In this document: positions 9,690 through 21,899 of the stretch, one piece after another
Numbering within the stretch: the stretch's first letter is position 1
How the letters are laid out: each line of letters begins with the position of its first letter
Source of the DNA: Cercospora beticola
Taxonomy: Eukaryota; Ascomycota; Dothideomycetes; Mycosphaerellales; Mycosphaerellaceae
Length of the DNA stretch: 64,000 bases
Reading direction: 5' to 3'
Assembly (NCBI RefSeq): GCF_033473495.1
Contig: NC_088938.1
Location: 744,001-808,000 of the forward strand
Position numbers and translations under genes: made by a program
Notes under the pieces: generated by a model
The model's input: only the letters and a program-made list of their open reading frames with translations
Told to the model about the DNA's origin: nothing
The model's database searches: none

Positions 9690-11582
9690 TCAATCAGATT
9701 TACCACTCTTGCCTCCCACCCGCCGTTCTCTGCTGACACCTCCTACAGCTGCGCCATCGAAATAGCTTGTAGCTGTTGTGCCTGGTTTGCACCCAGCAGT
9801 CGCCTGCTCAGCCGAGCCCTGTCGGCCTCTTTCTTCTTCCTCATCTCCGCCGATCTCAAATTCGTCGGTCATTTCTATCAGGTCACCTATACCACCAGCT
9901 CCCTTCCCAGGGGTGCCAACCGACACTCGAGCGGGATTTTGTCTGCCGCCAGGAGTCAACGTGGACTTTGCGGCCAGTTTTCGCACCCAGGACTCAATCG
10001 ATCCACCAATGTCTTGCAGATTCAGACCCCCTGAGCCTCCACCTCCGTGCGGGTAAGCTGGTGTAGCCGTGCCTGAGCCAAGCGACGTTGCTTCGTCACT
10101 GTACAAAGGCAAGTCAGGCTGGTACAGTGCGGTCTGGTTTCGGGGAGGCGCAACGTCTGGCAAGTGCTTCGCCATCATCTTGTTCAAGGTATCCTGCGCC
10201 GGTCCTGGAAATCGCACATGCCTGTCCATCGTGCCTACCCCACCGGGTCCTTGCAGATACGCGGGAAAGTATCCATTTGTGGCATTGCTAGGCCTCCGCC
10301 GAGGTCTCTGGGGTGGGATCTGGTTCCGAGGAGATGATGGAGGGTTCAGTAGATCGCCAGTGTTCGACCGCGAAAGCTCCAATGACGTTGAAGGAGTGTC
10401 GAGATCTGACCAGGAGTTGCTCTTTCGCCTTGCGGGAGGGAAATACCCGAGTGCCCGCCGTGGAAGCCGCGCGATCTGAACGGGCTGGTCGAAGCCGGGT
10501 AGCATAACCCAGGAGTCATGTTGCCATTCTGCTTCGCCGTGCGCATTCACGCTTGTCGCAGAGTTACTTGTGTGCGTGGATGCTGAATTCGTGCGATTCC
10601 TGTTGTGATTGGAAACGCTTTGACTGATCCCATTCGGCGCTGGATTCGCTGCAGTTGGGGTGGGGACTTCCTCCGCATGCAACGTTGAGAGTGACTCGCT
10701 CTCAGACCCCAAGAGATCGATTTCTGCGGCCGTGGCGGGCTTTCCTTTGACACCACATGCGTCTACTGGAAGAAACAAAGTCTTTCGCATCTGCACGCTA
10801 TCGTTCGGCCACATTCTATTGGCTTTTCGTAGCATGTTGGCAGAGATGTTGTATCGTATGGTAATTCCAGGGAGTGTGTCGTTCTTCGTGACTTGATGTA
10901 CATACGCCAGGGCATCCCTCTCATCTCCATCGCCGGGGGGCGCGGAGGTAGCAGCTCTGTCATCCGATAATCTTCTCTTGAACTTGCCCAACGTGTCCGC
11001 GTAGCTACTTTCTTGTCCAGTCAGCATTGCCTTTCTTTTCTGAGCTCGCACGGCTGCAGTCTGCTCTTCAGTGGTGCCTCCGCCAATTCCGCCAGATCTG
11101 GAGCCTGATGCTGCCGAGGGGCCCCATTCAGCAGGAGGTGCACTGGTACTCGTCCGCGCAGTGTGCTGCCTTCCGTGTGGCCTCCGGTCTCGTGGCCGCA
11201 CACTTGATTCCTGCTCGAACGGATCTGTCCCCAGGAAATCTTGCGCTATGCCTTGCAGAGCACTCAATGAGCTTCCCCAGAGTCCCGCAAGGCTGGGAGA
11301 GGTCGTCCTTTGTTCCGCGCTCGCTGCTCTCGATGATCTCGCTGCGGCATCGTGTCGGCGTGCATTTGGACTCAATCGCTGCGGATGCGCCGAGGGTATG
11401 GGAGAGACGGAGCGGCTTGCGTAGGGAGATCGAAGCGGCGAGGCGATGCGTTTCGGAGAGGCATTGACAGGATCGAAGGCGGACTCATCGCCCTCGTCGA
11501 GGCCGGAGATGAGTCGCGCGGTGCGAGGCCTTAGCGTAGCGCTGGAATGGGCGGAGCTGGCGCGGGCATTGTTGCTGCTCAT
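9690..11582 (-). CDS. Intracellular LysM-domain protein (LYSMD-like)
   Basis: A single exon of 630 aa. There is no signal peptide: the N-terminus is Ser/Ala/Arg-rich and disordered up to about residue 220. A single LysM fold lies at about 226-275 (AYVHQVTKNDTL, GITIRYNISANMLRKANRMW, then TLFLPV). The rest is low-complexity Ser/Pro/Arg-rich sequence with a short conserved-looking block near 505-555 (GGLNLQDIGGSIESWVRKLAAKSTLTP, here split by composition into an amphipathic helix) and an acidic stretch near the end. The lack of a secretion signal separates it from chitin-binding LysM effectors and places it with intracellular eukaryotic LysM proteins of the LYSMD group, whose biochemical role is poorly defined. 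It lies on the same strand as SDH1, 857 bases upstream of it. The domain call is strong; the function is unknown. Confidence 0.88.
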   Translation of the reverse strand: MSSNNARASSAHSSATLRPRTARLISGLDEGDESAFDPVNASPKRIASPLRSPYASRSVSPIPSAHPQRLSPNARRHDAAARSSRAASAEQRTTSPSLAGLWGSSLSALQGIAQDFLGTDPFEQESSVRPRDRRPHGRQHTARTSTSAPPAEWGPSAASGSRSGGIGGGTTEEQTAAVRAQKRKAMLTGQESSYADTLGKFKRRLSDDRAATSAPPGDGDERDALAYVHQVTKNDTLPGITIRYNISANMLRKANRMWPNDSVQMRKTLFLPVDACGVKGKPATAAEIDLLGSESESLSTLHAEEVPTPTAANPAPNGISQSVSNHNRNRTNSASTHTSNSATSVNAHGEAEWQHDSWVMLPGFDQPVQIARLPRRALGYFPPARRKSNSWSDLDTPSTSLELSRSNTGDLLNPPSSPRNQIPPQRPRRRPSNATNGYFPAYLQGPGGVGTMDRHVRFPGPAQDTLNKMMAKHLPDVAPPRNQTALYQPDLPLYSDEATSLGSGTATPAYPHGGGGSGGLNLQDIGGSIESWVRKLAAKSTLTPGGRQNPARVSVGTPGKGAGGIGDLIEMTDEFEIGGDEEEERGRQGSAEQATAGCKPGTTATSYFDGAAVGGVSRERRVGGKSGKSD

Positions 11583-14500
11583 TGCCGGCAGCTTATGGAG
11601 CAGTCGGATGCATAGGGCGGTGACATGTATGGCCGGTAGAGCACCGCTGATGCATCACACCTGTCCACACGTGCGTCTGCCACGCTCGGTCGTGGGCTGC
11701 GCTGCGCTCGGGCGACGTATGTGTCGAGGTTGCTGCTTTCTTCTTGCTCACGTAGCGACAGGTGTCCGGCCTCCCTGAGGCATGATCCTCAAAACAACCT
11801 TGTTCCTGTGCCTGCTTTGCGACAAACAGTGCTGCGTCCGAGGGGTCGTAATGGGAATGGCCCGTGCGGCGCTAGTCGTGTCGCCGACTGCATGCGACTT
11901 TAAATAACTTGTAGACATGGACATGTTTGACCTCAACCACGTCCTCTAATTTTGCCACGGGGTCGACGCGAGCACCATCAATATACGGTTGCTGTCAAAT
12001 TCAAATGGAACAGCGCGTCCGCGCATACTATGAGAGGCTACAATCTCTGCCAATTACGTGAAACACGAGATCCTTGCGAACTCCAGGCTTCAGAGAACAG
12101 AGAACTCACCATCATCCAATGCTACGCCTCATCACGATCGAACTCGCCAAGCAAAATCATCAACGGCTACAAATATAGTCGCACCATGCTTCACGCAAAG
12201 CGACCGCAGCATTGACTACAACCCCAAGCTCATCGAAACTCGCTCAGCGAAATGCTTTTCGGAATGTGATCCGCGTTCGCAACTGAGGTACCCCTCAGCA
12301 CAGGCTCGACGCATTCACAGAATCCATCGAACCCAAATTTTCTGGCGACTTCGTTTCGCAGTTGATTGGTGTCGGCATCGAAAGTTTGCACCTGAAACAT
12401 TGCACCGTTTTGACTGACCACTCCAGCGAACATGGGGGTTATTGGAGTTTAGATTTGTTCTCTATCAGTCCATGGTTTTGCCGTTTCGTCGAGCAAAAGG
12501 ACCCGAGCTGAAAACGATCCCATTCGTAACGCGACGACACTCGAGCCTAAGTGCTTGCGAGCCAGATCTGCACACAAGATTTCGGACCCGATTGGGCAAG
12601 GCACGATGTTGGAGCTTGACCTAGGGTATGGCCACATGCGAGAAGAGCTGGAAGCATTGCAATGGTCGTCACACGCTTGCCACCGGTTGGCCGTCTGGTT
12701 CCATGCGAATGCAGATGCCAACAGGAGAAGACCTCTCTGTTTGTTCTCTTCATCTTCGAGAACACGACCTCCAGGAACAAAATGCATCGCCGCATTTTCA
12801 TCTGCTGGCGCAGTGTGTGTGAAAAGTCCAGTTCGCATCTCCATCGTGGGGCCTGGTTATCATTCTTTTCTAAAACCTGAGCACATCCTTTTACTATGCG
12901 ATCCTGCCTTCTTGAGAATCGCTGTACTCCGGTCCGTGGTACAATGGTTGATATAGAAAGGTCTCGCGATCAGGTCCCGCCGCGAACTGCCGTAAATCAA
13001 GGCCCTTGTCGCATCAGCGTATACAGAGCAGAAGATAACGACCAAGGGCTTGCTAGATCTTTCCTAGTAGCAATGTAAGCCTGCCGACACTTTTCCGCGG
13101 GTTGGACTTTCTAGCAGGCACGTCAGTCGCGGACGGAAGGCTCTCAACGTCAGGGGACGAATAATGGCCGCTCAAACAGTACCATCACATTCGATGTTTG
13201 TTTGTACCAACTCTAAAGGGAGGCACAACAGCTTCGAACACTCTTTTCGTACGTTTGTTACTACCGTAACAACAATGACTATATTCCACGCCCTGCCGCT
13301 CAATGGCAGTAAAGGATCGTGTACCGATCCGTGGCGAGCATGTATGTGTCTGAAGATCGTACTTTGTAGATCCAGGAACATCTCTGTATCCCTTCCGCGC
13401 GCAGCGCGGAGTGCTTCCACAGCTTCGATGTCGTAGCCACTAAGTCTTGGCTACGGACTTTCGAAAAACCCGTGCGAACAGTGGCACGTCGTTCTGCCAG
13501 GTCCCAGGTGGGTCGCACTTGGCAGACGCAGAGCACGACACCGATGACCAATTCCACGCTACGCGCGTTCACAGTCGTGCAGCAGCAGGAAGACATCGAG
13601 CGGACAACTCGAATATCGTCGTGAAAGCTGAAGGTGGTGGACGGAAGTTAAAAGAGTCCTCGTTCCTGCGGCAGCGAACCCTAAGGTGGGGCTCGGAAGC
13701 TTCACGCTGCCGTCTGCCGTTCGCAAGCGCGGACGAACTTTTCGGTCTAGCCAAGCTCTGTTTTCGGGACCTTGAACGACACTTCTTCCGGGTACGATCT
13801 CTGGGACAGATCTCTAACTGGGGCACGGCTTTCCAAAAGCCTCACGCACGATAACAGAACGGTGGCCAACGATCTGCTGGTCTGACCAAGAAGCCCCACT
13901 CTTCACATGAAGTCAATCTGCCATACGACAGAGCAACCACTCGAAGTGCTGAGCGCTTCGGCCCCAAGGTCGCCTCGTGGACCCGAAAGACTGCGAAGGC
14001 CGACCATAGTGAGATGTTGCACGACGTTCTACTACGTCAGCCAATGAAGGCTCAGCGTCAAGAAGCGCCCTACTGAACAATTTCCACAGAGCTCGATGCA
14101 AACTGCAGCTGAGAGCTTGCAGTGACAATAGAGTTCAAGCAGTGGCGTGGTTGCGAAGCCTGCGTTGGTCTGCCAGCCCTGCCAAGCCCTAACAAAGAAA
14201 GGCTGCATGTTGAATCTTCAGTCGTGTCATCGTTCCTCCGGACTTAGTTGGGCGACCTAGCCCCGACACGGAGAAAAACGTGCAGCTATGGCTGACTAGC
14301 CGAAAAGCCAGGCCATCGGGTCGTGGCTACAACTTCCTTCCAGAAAGCTCGAGCCAAGGTGTCTCACTGTCGGTCTGGCCTACCGGACGAGTAGGAGCCT
14401 CTATAGACACGGCAAGGCTACATGGCGCTATCCAGAGCTCGTCATTGACCCCGTTTACAGTTGACACAAAAGTCCTCGACCGCCCTCACTCTTCTTGATC

Positions 14501-14586
14501 ATAACATCTCATGACCTCCCCACACTAACAGGGTCCGACGTCTGGTTGTTCTGATCTATCACACCTAAATCGGAACTCACACCACG
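11583..14586. other. 3-kb gene-poor stretch upstream of the ABC transporter
   Basis: No gene could be supported here. Open frames reach about 135 codons on both strands, but none has a domain or fungal codon bias, and they overlap each other in opposite frames. I see no terminal repeats, target-site duplications or transposase-like frames. The right part must hold the ABC transporter promoter and the left part that of the LysM gene. Confidence 0.5.
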
Positions 14587-17500
14587 ATGCCTTCCCTCCA
14601 ACGGTCGGGGTCGTGGACCACACCTGGGCCTGGCAGCGGATCAGGAGAAGAGGTCTACCGCACACTCAGCAATGCTATCTCGCGAACATTCAGCGGGAAG
14701 AAATCTGAGTATGAAGACCCGATGGAAAGCGATGAATCCATCAGCAAAGCCAAAGACTGGAAACTTATGGAGGAGGTGAAGGCTGTAGCTCAGCAAACAC
14801 AAGCTGATGGAGGCAAAGCACGAAAGCTCGGTGTCACTTGGAAGGATCTGACTGTGAAGGGCATTGGTGCCGATGCTGCTTTCAACGAAAACGCCATCTC
14901 GCAATTCAACATTCCAAGACTCATCAAGGAAAGCCGGCAAAAACCGCCGCTCAAGACCATCATCGATGACAGCCACGGATGTGTCAAGCCTGGAGAAATG
15001 CTCCTCGTCCTTGGTCGCCCAGGTGCCGGCTGCACCTCATTACTCAAGATGCTTGCCAACAAGAGGCTCGGGTATGCAGAGGTCACCGGCGATGTCAAAT
15101 TCGGGTCGATGGATGCGAAAGAGGCAGAGCAGTATCGTGGTCAGATCGTCATGAACACTGAAGAAGAACTATTCTTCCCTACCTTGACTGTCGGCCAGAC
15201 GATGGACTTCGCTACTCGAATGAAGATCCCGAACCATCTGCCTTCGAACGTAAAGACAACCGAAGAGTTCCAACAAATTACGAGAGACTTCTTCCTCAGG
15301 TCGATGGGCATCGAACACACACACGAGACCAAGGTTGGAAATGAATATGTACGCGGTGTTTCCGGTGGTGAGCGCAAGAGAGTCTCCATTATTGAGACCA
15401 TGGCCTCTCGTGGCTCAGTATTCTGCTGGGATAACAGCACACGAGGTCTCGATGCTTCGACAGCGCTCGAGTACACCCGCTGCATCCGAGCGATGACGGA
15501 TGTAATGGGGCTGAGCTCTATTGTTACACTCTACCAAGCCGGCAACGGCATCTACGAACTCTTCGACAAGGTGCTTGTTCTTGATGAAGGCAAGCAAATA
15601 TTCTATGGGCCTATGGCACAAGCGAAGCCCTTTATGGAGGATCTGGGATTCCAGTACACCGAAGGAGCCAACGTCGCTGACTACCTCACTGGTGTCACCG
15701 TGCCGACGGAGCGAAAGATCAGACCTGGTTTCGAAGATCGCTTCCCTCGCACCGCGGACGAGATCCGCGCTGAGTATGAGAGAACGTCGATCAAATTTCT
15801 CATGGAGAAAGAGTATGATTATCCGACCACGTCTGACGCCATCTCGAACACAGCAGATTTCAAAGAAGGCGTCCAGCACGATAAAGCACCTAGTCTGCCG
15901 AAGAAGTCACCTTTGACGGTCGACCTGTACACGCAAACGAAGGCTGCGGTCATCCGGCAGTACCAACTCATCTGGGGTGATAAGGCAACATTCGTGATCA
16001 AACAAGGTTCTACGATCGTGCAGGCCCTCATTGCTGGATCCCTCTTCTACGACTCCCCCAACACCTCCGGCGGCCTCTTCTCCAAGGGTGGTGCTATCTT
16101 CTTCTCCCTGCTGTACATGTCTCTCATCGCTATGTCGGAAGTCACGGACTCCTTCGCTGCTCGTCCGGTCCTTGCTAAGCATCGCAGCTTCGCATTCTAT
16201 CATCCCGCAGCGTTTTGCTTCGCACAGATTGCAGCGGATATACCAATCATCTTCTTCCAGGTCACCGTCTTTGCTCTGCCATTGTATTTCATGGTGGGGC
16301 TGAAAGAGACCGCGGGTGCGTTCTTCAGCTACTGGGTCATCCTCTTCGCTTCTGCCATATGCATGACTGCATTCTTCCGCTGGCTAGGCGCGGCTTTCGA
16401 AACATTCGACGATGCATCGAAAGTGTCTGGATTTGCGGTCAGTGCACTGATCATGTACGCTGGATACTTGATTGCGAAGCCAGATATGCACCCGTGGTTC
16501 GTCTGGATTTACTGGATCAACCCACTGGCATACGGCTTCGAGGCTTTATTCGGCGTTGAGTTCAAAGACACCATCATTCCCTGTACAGGCCCCAATTTGG
16601 TTCCTCTTGGACCCAACTACACGGACTCTAGCTTCCAAGCTTGTACCGGTGTCAGAGGCGCTGAGGTCGGAGCCGCTTTCGTCACTGGCGAACAGTATCT
16701 CGAGGGCCTGTCTTATTCATCCTCTCGCATCTGGCGCAACTTTGGCATCATCTGGGCATGGTGGGTCCTGTTTGTCGCTTGCACTGTCTACTGCACATCG
16801 CGATGGTCCATGGCTTCTGGCAACTCCGGCTTCCTGGTCATCCCACGTGAGAAGCAGAAGGCTGCCATGCACTTGGTCAGCGACGAAGAGAACTTGCCAG
16901 AGAAGACCCGTGCTCGCGATGCGGAGAAGAGCTCCCAGGATGGTAACGTCGAAGACCAGCTTATCCGCAACACCTCTGTGTTCACATGGAAGAACCTCAC
17001 ATACACGGTACAGACACCTTCGGGTCCTCGTGTGCTTCTCGACGATGTACAGGGCTGGGTCAAGCCAGGCATGCTGGGTGCTCTGATGGGCTCCTCCGGA
17101 GCAGGCAAAACCACTCTCCTCGACGTCCTCGCTCAACGCAAGACAGAAGGTACAATCAAGGGTAGCATCCTGGTCGACGGCCGCGAACTCCCAATCTCGT
17201 TCCAACGCTCGGCTGGGTACTGCGAACAGCTCGATATCCACGAGCCTCTTGCCACTGTCCGTGAAGCGCTTGAGTTTTCTGCACTTCTTCGACAAAGCCG
17301 CGAGACTCCTCGCGAGGAGAAGCTCAAGTATGTGGACACCATTATCGACTTGCTGGAGATGCACGACATCGAGAACACGATCATCGGCACTAGCCGCGCA
17401 GGTCTTTCTGTCGAGCAGCGCAAGCGTCTCACTATTGGTGTCGAACTTGTTTCCAAGCCAAGTATCCTGATCTTCCTCGACGAGCCCACTTCCGGTTTGG

Positions 17501-18950
17501 ACGGTCAAGCTGCATTCAATATTGTCCGCTTCCTTCGCAAACTCGCCGATGTTGGTCAAGCTGTTCTCGTCACCATCCATCAACCTTCCGCTGCCCTCTT
17601 CGCTCAATTCGATACATTGTTGCTCCTCGCCAAGGGAGGCAAGACCGTCTACTTTGGTGATATCGGAGACAACGGCGCTACCATCAAGGAGTACTTCGGT
17701 CGCTACGATGCACCCTGCCCACCCAACGCCAACCCTGCTGAGCACATGATTGACGTAGTTTCTGGGACACTGAGCAAAGGCAAAGACTGGAACCAAGTGT
17801 GGCTGAACAGCCCAGAGTACAAGAACATGACCACCGAGCTCGACCACATCATCCAAGACGCAGCCTCCAAACCACCGGGAACTGTCGACGACGGCCACGA
17901 ATTCGCCATGCCAATCTGGGACCAAATGAAGCTCGTCACGCAACGCATGAACACCGCACTCTTCCGCAACAACGAGTACACGAACAACAAATTCGCGCTA
18001 CACATCGGCAGTGCGCTCTTCAACGGCTTCACATTCTGGCAAATCGGCGACAGCGTCACAGACTTGCAATTGGCCTTGTTCACCATCTTCAACTTCGTCT
18101 TCGTCGCACCAGGTGTCATGGCCCAGCTGCAACCACTCTTCCTCGAACGTCGTGACATCTACGAAGCAAGAGAAAAGAAGAGCAAAATGTACCACTGGTC
18201 CGCCTTCGTCACTGGCCTCATCGTCAGCGAGATCCCATACCTCATCATCTGTGCCATCCTCTACTACGTCTGCTGGTACTACACCGTAGGCTTCCCCGGC
18301 GACAGCAACAAAGCCGGAGCAGTATTCTTCGTCATGTTGATGTACGAGTTCATCTATACCGGTAAGTCCAGTCCAACCCCCCTCCCTCCTCAACATTCCA
18401 CCTCCAAAACCACATTCACTAACAACTCCCTCCAGGTATCGGCCAATTCGTAGCAGCCTACGCCCCCAACGCCGTCTTCGCCGCCCTGACCAACCCCCTC
18501 ATCATCGGAGTCCTCGTCTCCTTCTGCGGCGTCCTCCTCCCCTACAGCCAAATCCAACCCTTCTGGCGATACTGGATGTACTACCTCAACCCCTTCAACT
18601 ACCTCATGGGTTCCATGCTGGTTTTCACCCTCTTCGACGCCGAAGTGCAATGCAACGAAGACCAGTTCGCCGTCTTCGATACACCCAATGGTGAAACTTG
18701 CGCGAGCTATTTGTCTGAATACCTCCAAGGACCTGGAAGTAGGACGAATTTGGTTAATCCGGATGATACGAGTGGATGTCGGGTTTGTCAGTATGGAAGG
18801 GGGTCGGATTACCTTCATACGTTGAATTTGAATGATTATTATTATGGATGGAGGGATGCGGGGATTGTGGCGTTGTTTGCGTTTAGTTCGTATGCGCTGG
18901 TTTATGTTCTCATGAAGTTGAGGACGAAGCAGTCGAAGAAGGCGGAATAG
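14587..18950 (+). CDS. PDR-type (full-size ABCG) multidrug ABC transporter
   Basis: Two exons, 14587-18361 and 18436-18950, with a 74-nt intron (GTAAGT...CAG) that joins EFIYT to GIGQFV; 1429 aa. The order is (NBD-TMD)x2, as in Pdr5/Cdr1-type plasma-membrane exporters of azoles and other hydrophobic compounds. NBD1: Walker [10 protein letters not shown] at 143-151 with Cys instead of Lys, signature [10 protein letters not shown] near 258, Walker [10 protein letters not shown] near 281. NBD2: canonical Walker [10 protein letters not shown] at 835-843, degenerate signature [10 protein letters not shown] near 940, Walker [13 protein letters not shown] at 961-972. This complementary degeneracy is normal for fungal PDR proteins and leaves one active ATP site. 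The TMDs lie around 460-770 and 1150-1420, with a large extracellular Cys-containing loop before the last helix. It stands alone, with no cluster genes nearby. Its substrate cannot be told from the sequence. Confidence 0.96.
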
Positions 18951-21899
18951 AGAACACGGAAAGGACTCTGTGTGTTTGAGAGATTTGGTATTCTTTTTGG
19001 CGATGATATCCTTGGGAAGCATTGAATCATATGCGCAGGCGTTTGGACTTAGATGGGAAAGGGACTACAGAAGAAGGATAGGATATGACAAGGATGAAAG
19101 ATGGAAAGGTTTTGTATAATAATTGACCCAGTCACTCTCTAACATCGACAGAGTTGGGTATGAACCTCCAACAATAATACAAAGGTACAAATAGATGTTC
19201 GAGCAGCTCTGTTTCTTTTCCTATTTGACGTTTCTGCTGGTTCCATATCTGTAAATGTCAGTAGGCGTGTGTGAAGGTGTTTGGCCAAAGAGTGTCACAT
19301 CTATGCGAGAGTCAGGAATGCAAAGGCACAAGCTGACGCATTCCTTCTGCACGGCATCTGCAACAAGTCCGGCAGCGCACACGGATTCTAATGAGATTTC
19401 GGACTCATCGTCGTCGCGAAGTCCCGTGTGGACGCGCAGGCACTACGCCTTCAGCTTCCTGCGTCAAGCCGAGCGGCTACAGGCTGACTGGCGCTCCGGC
19501 TGACTCCTTTCGTGGAAAGAACGGCTTACCGATGTAGATGAATGAGTCTGTGAAGAAGTGAAGTGTCCACTGGTACGAGTCAGACGCGTGTTGTGCATAT
19601 TCGGAAATTCCGTCAGGAAAGCGAGGGTGATGATCCGGCTGGAGCAGAACGTGGCCTTCGCATGTCGTGCTTCCAACGTTGCCGTGCTGAATCTGAATCA
19701 GTTGTACCGGCTGGACCTGAGGACGTCGAAAAGGGTAGCTTTGGACGTTTTCAATGCGCTTGTCTCGGTCGGCTGCGATGTAGAGTGCCTTGGCATGGTT
19801 GAGAGAGCTCGCATGGCAAGGGTATAGCATCGTTTTAGGCATTTACAAAGTGCAAGCTGCCGTTGTCGTCGTCGTGCAGGTGCGACGCAGTGGGCGCAGC
19901 TGTCGGACGCGTGCAGAAAGTCGGCCGTGCAGCCGGGCTATTGACGCGACGACTTCTCAGCTCCAGCGAAGTGAATTTTGCATCGCGGTGTTGGAAGCCG
20001 TGAATGTTCTACTGCAGCAACGCGAACAATCATGATGACAACGTGGGCAGGATCCATGTCATCAGGGCGCTGAAGAGTTCGGTGGCTTGCGGACCAATGG
20101 CGCCACCAAGCACGCCAGGCGTCTTACGCGTCCCAAAGCGTGATGGCGTCTTTGCATCGCCTGCCGTGCAATGTCGGCAGAGTCGATGATGAAGATGCTC
20201 TGTAGATGGCAGGACGTCGTTCTTGCGCAAGATGCAGCACAACAACGAAGTTCTGGACAGCAGACGTCAGTGACCAAGTCCACCGGTCGACGCAGGTCTG
20301 GCTCTCCACGAGGCCAGGCGCAGCGAGTTTGAGTGAGAGAGTCGCGGAGGTTTGAGGCTGAGGGCCTTATTAATTTTAATCTCTGCCCCCGGCGCACGAC
20401 CACTGCCTTCTCAAGCAGGCAAGTGGTGCGTCAAGTGTGAAGAGCGCATGTGTCATCAACGATCACAACGGTAGACACTCGAGCGAGACTTTGCACCCTG
20501 AGCGCTCTCGCAATGATGGCGACGCGAGCAGGGAGCGAGCGACAGCTTCTTGCAGACTTGCAGGCATGAAGACAGGGCTGTTGGGGCCAGACGTTCTCGT
20601 GGGTGCTTGGGTGCAATTTGAAGGCCCAGGCGAGACTGCGGCACCACTTGCCGCGAGACGACTGTGACATTGCACCCTCGCTCGCCGCAGCGGGGGACCC
20701 ACGCGAGCACGTTTCGAGATTCATGCGCGCAAAAGGCAGAAAGCATACCGACGACTGTGAAATTGAGATTGATGATTATTGCGATGTTGACAGTGCGTGC
20801 GTGCGTGCAGTGGGCAGTCTCACACCAGCGTTCGTGTTCCCGCCCAGTTCCTGCGGCGTGCTGGGTAGCGTGAAAGCGAGGCGCCGCCGCTAGTTAGCTG
20901 CTGCTCAAATCACAATCCTGGCCGACCAGATCCACACCTGTGTCTCACCCGCCCGTCGCTGCTGCCGCTCCTCGCACACCTCGTCGCCGCGCACAGCGGT
21001 CACTGCCAACGTCTCTTCTCTCCCTCCCTCCCCAGGCCACGACATCCCCACCGCCCTCACCACCACCACCGACCGGCAGCACTGGCCCGAGCCAGTGCGA
21101 TTGACAACCCCACGCCGTCGCTCGCTCCTCCCTCGCCGCCCTTGGAACCATCAACACCCCTTGCGCGTCATCCGCAACCCACACTCACTTGACCACCGCC
21201 CTTCTTACGATTTTCCGACTTACGGCCTTGTAATCCTGCACCAGCACTGTTCCTGCTGTCATCTCGAGCGAAAAATCATCCACCACCCAGTGTCATTTGC
21301 GAGCACGCGCCTGGAAAGCCGCGCGACCATTGTCCGACAGATTCGAGCCGAAACGAGCCCATCCACCGTGACGACTTCTCTCAAAGCACCTTGACGGTGA
21401 GCCAATCGGTCTGCGACCGCACATTGGCTACGAATATCTACCCTCAAAGAAGCCTTTCTTTGTCTGCAGATTAGTCGCGCCACGTGCCTTTGAGACTGAC
21501 TCATCGCGCGAGGGTACAGTCGCAAGCACCTGGCCGGGATACCCACAAGTCCTGTCCTGTCTCTTTGCGACGTCCAATCTTCGCGCTCGATTCCAACTAC
21601 CGACACTCCTTGACCGAGACGACTCCAGGAACGAGAACGGGTGGGATGTTGTAAACTCCTCCGTCTGCACAGAAGTCGAATATTGTTGTTTTGGTGGTCT
21701 GAGCAAGCGTTCCCTCTTGTGGCATTCGTCACGTACACTCGTTTAAGGACCAACTTCAGACGGTGCGCACCCAGATCTGCGAGCGCGACGGAAATCTGCA
21801 GCAACTAACGTGGGGCAGAAGCATACATTTGACCTTCTCTTATCAACTGTTATCCGAGCATTCATCAGCTTGCTCTTGCACATATTAATTTCTTGCATC
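18951..21899. other. 2.9-kb gene-poor stretch upstream of MSB2
   Basis: It lies between the ABC transporter stop and the MSB2 start, both plus strand. No convincing coding frame was found. From about 20930 to 21200 the plus strand is very C-rich and pyrimidine-rich (CCTCCCTCCCC-type blocks), which is common just upstream of highly expressed fungal genes. A long promoter and 5' UTR for MSB2 is the simplest reading. The ATG at 21900 is the first in its frame after an in-frame stop. Confidence 0.5.

Noticed and set aside
9690..11582. Secreted chitin-binding LysM effector
   Set aside because: No signal peptide, a single LysM in a long disordered protein, and no Cys pattern. It fits an intracellular LysM protein better.
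16717..17943. 408-codon minus-strand frame inside the ABC transporter
   Set aside because: It lies wholly within the transporter's first exon, which carries intact ABC motifs; the antisense product has no family resemblance.
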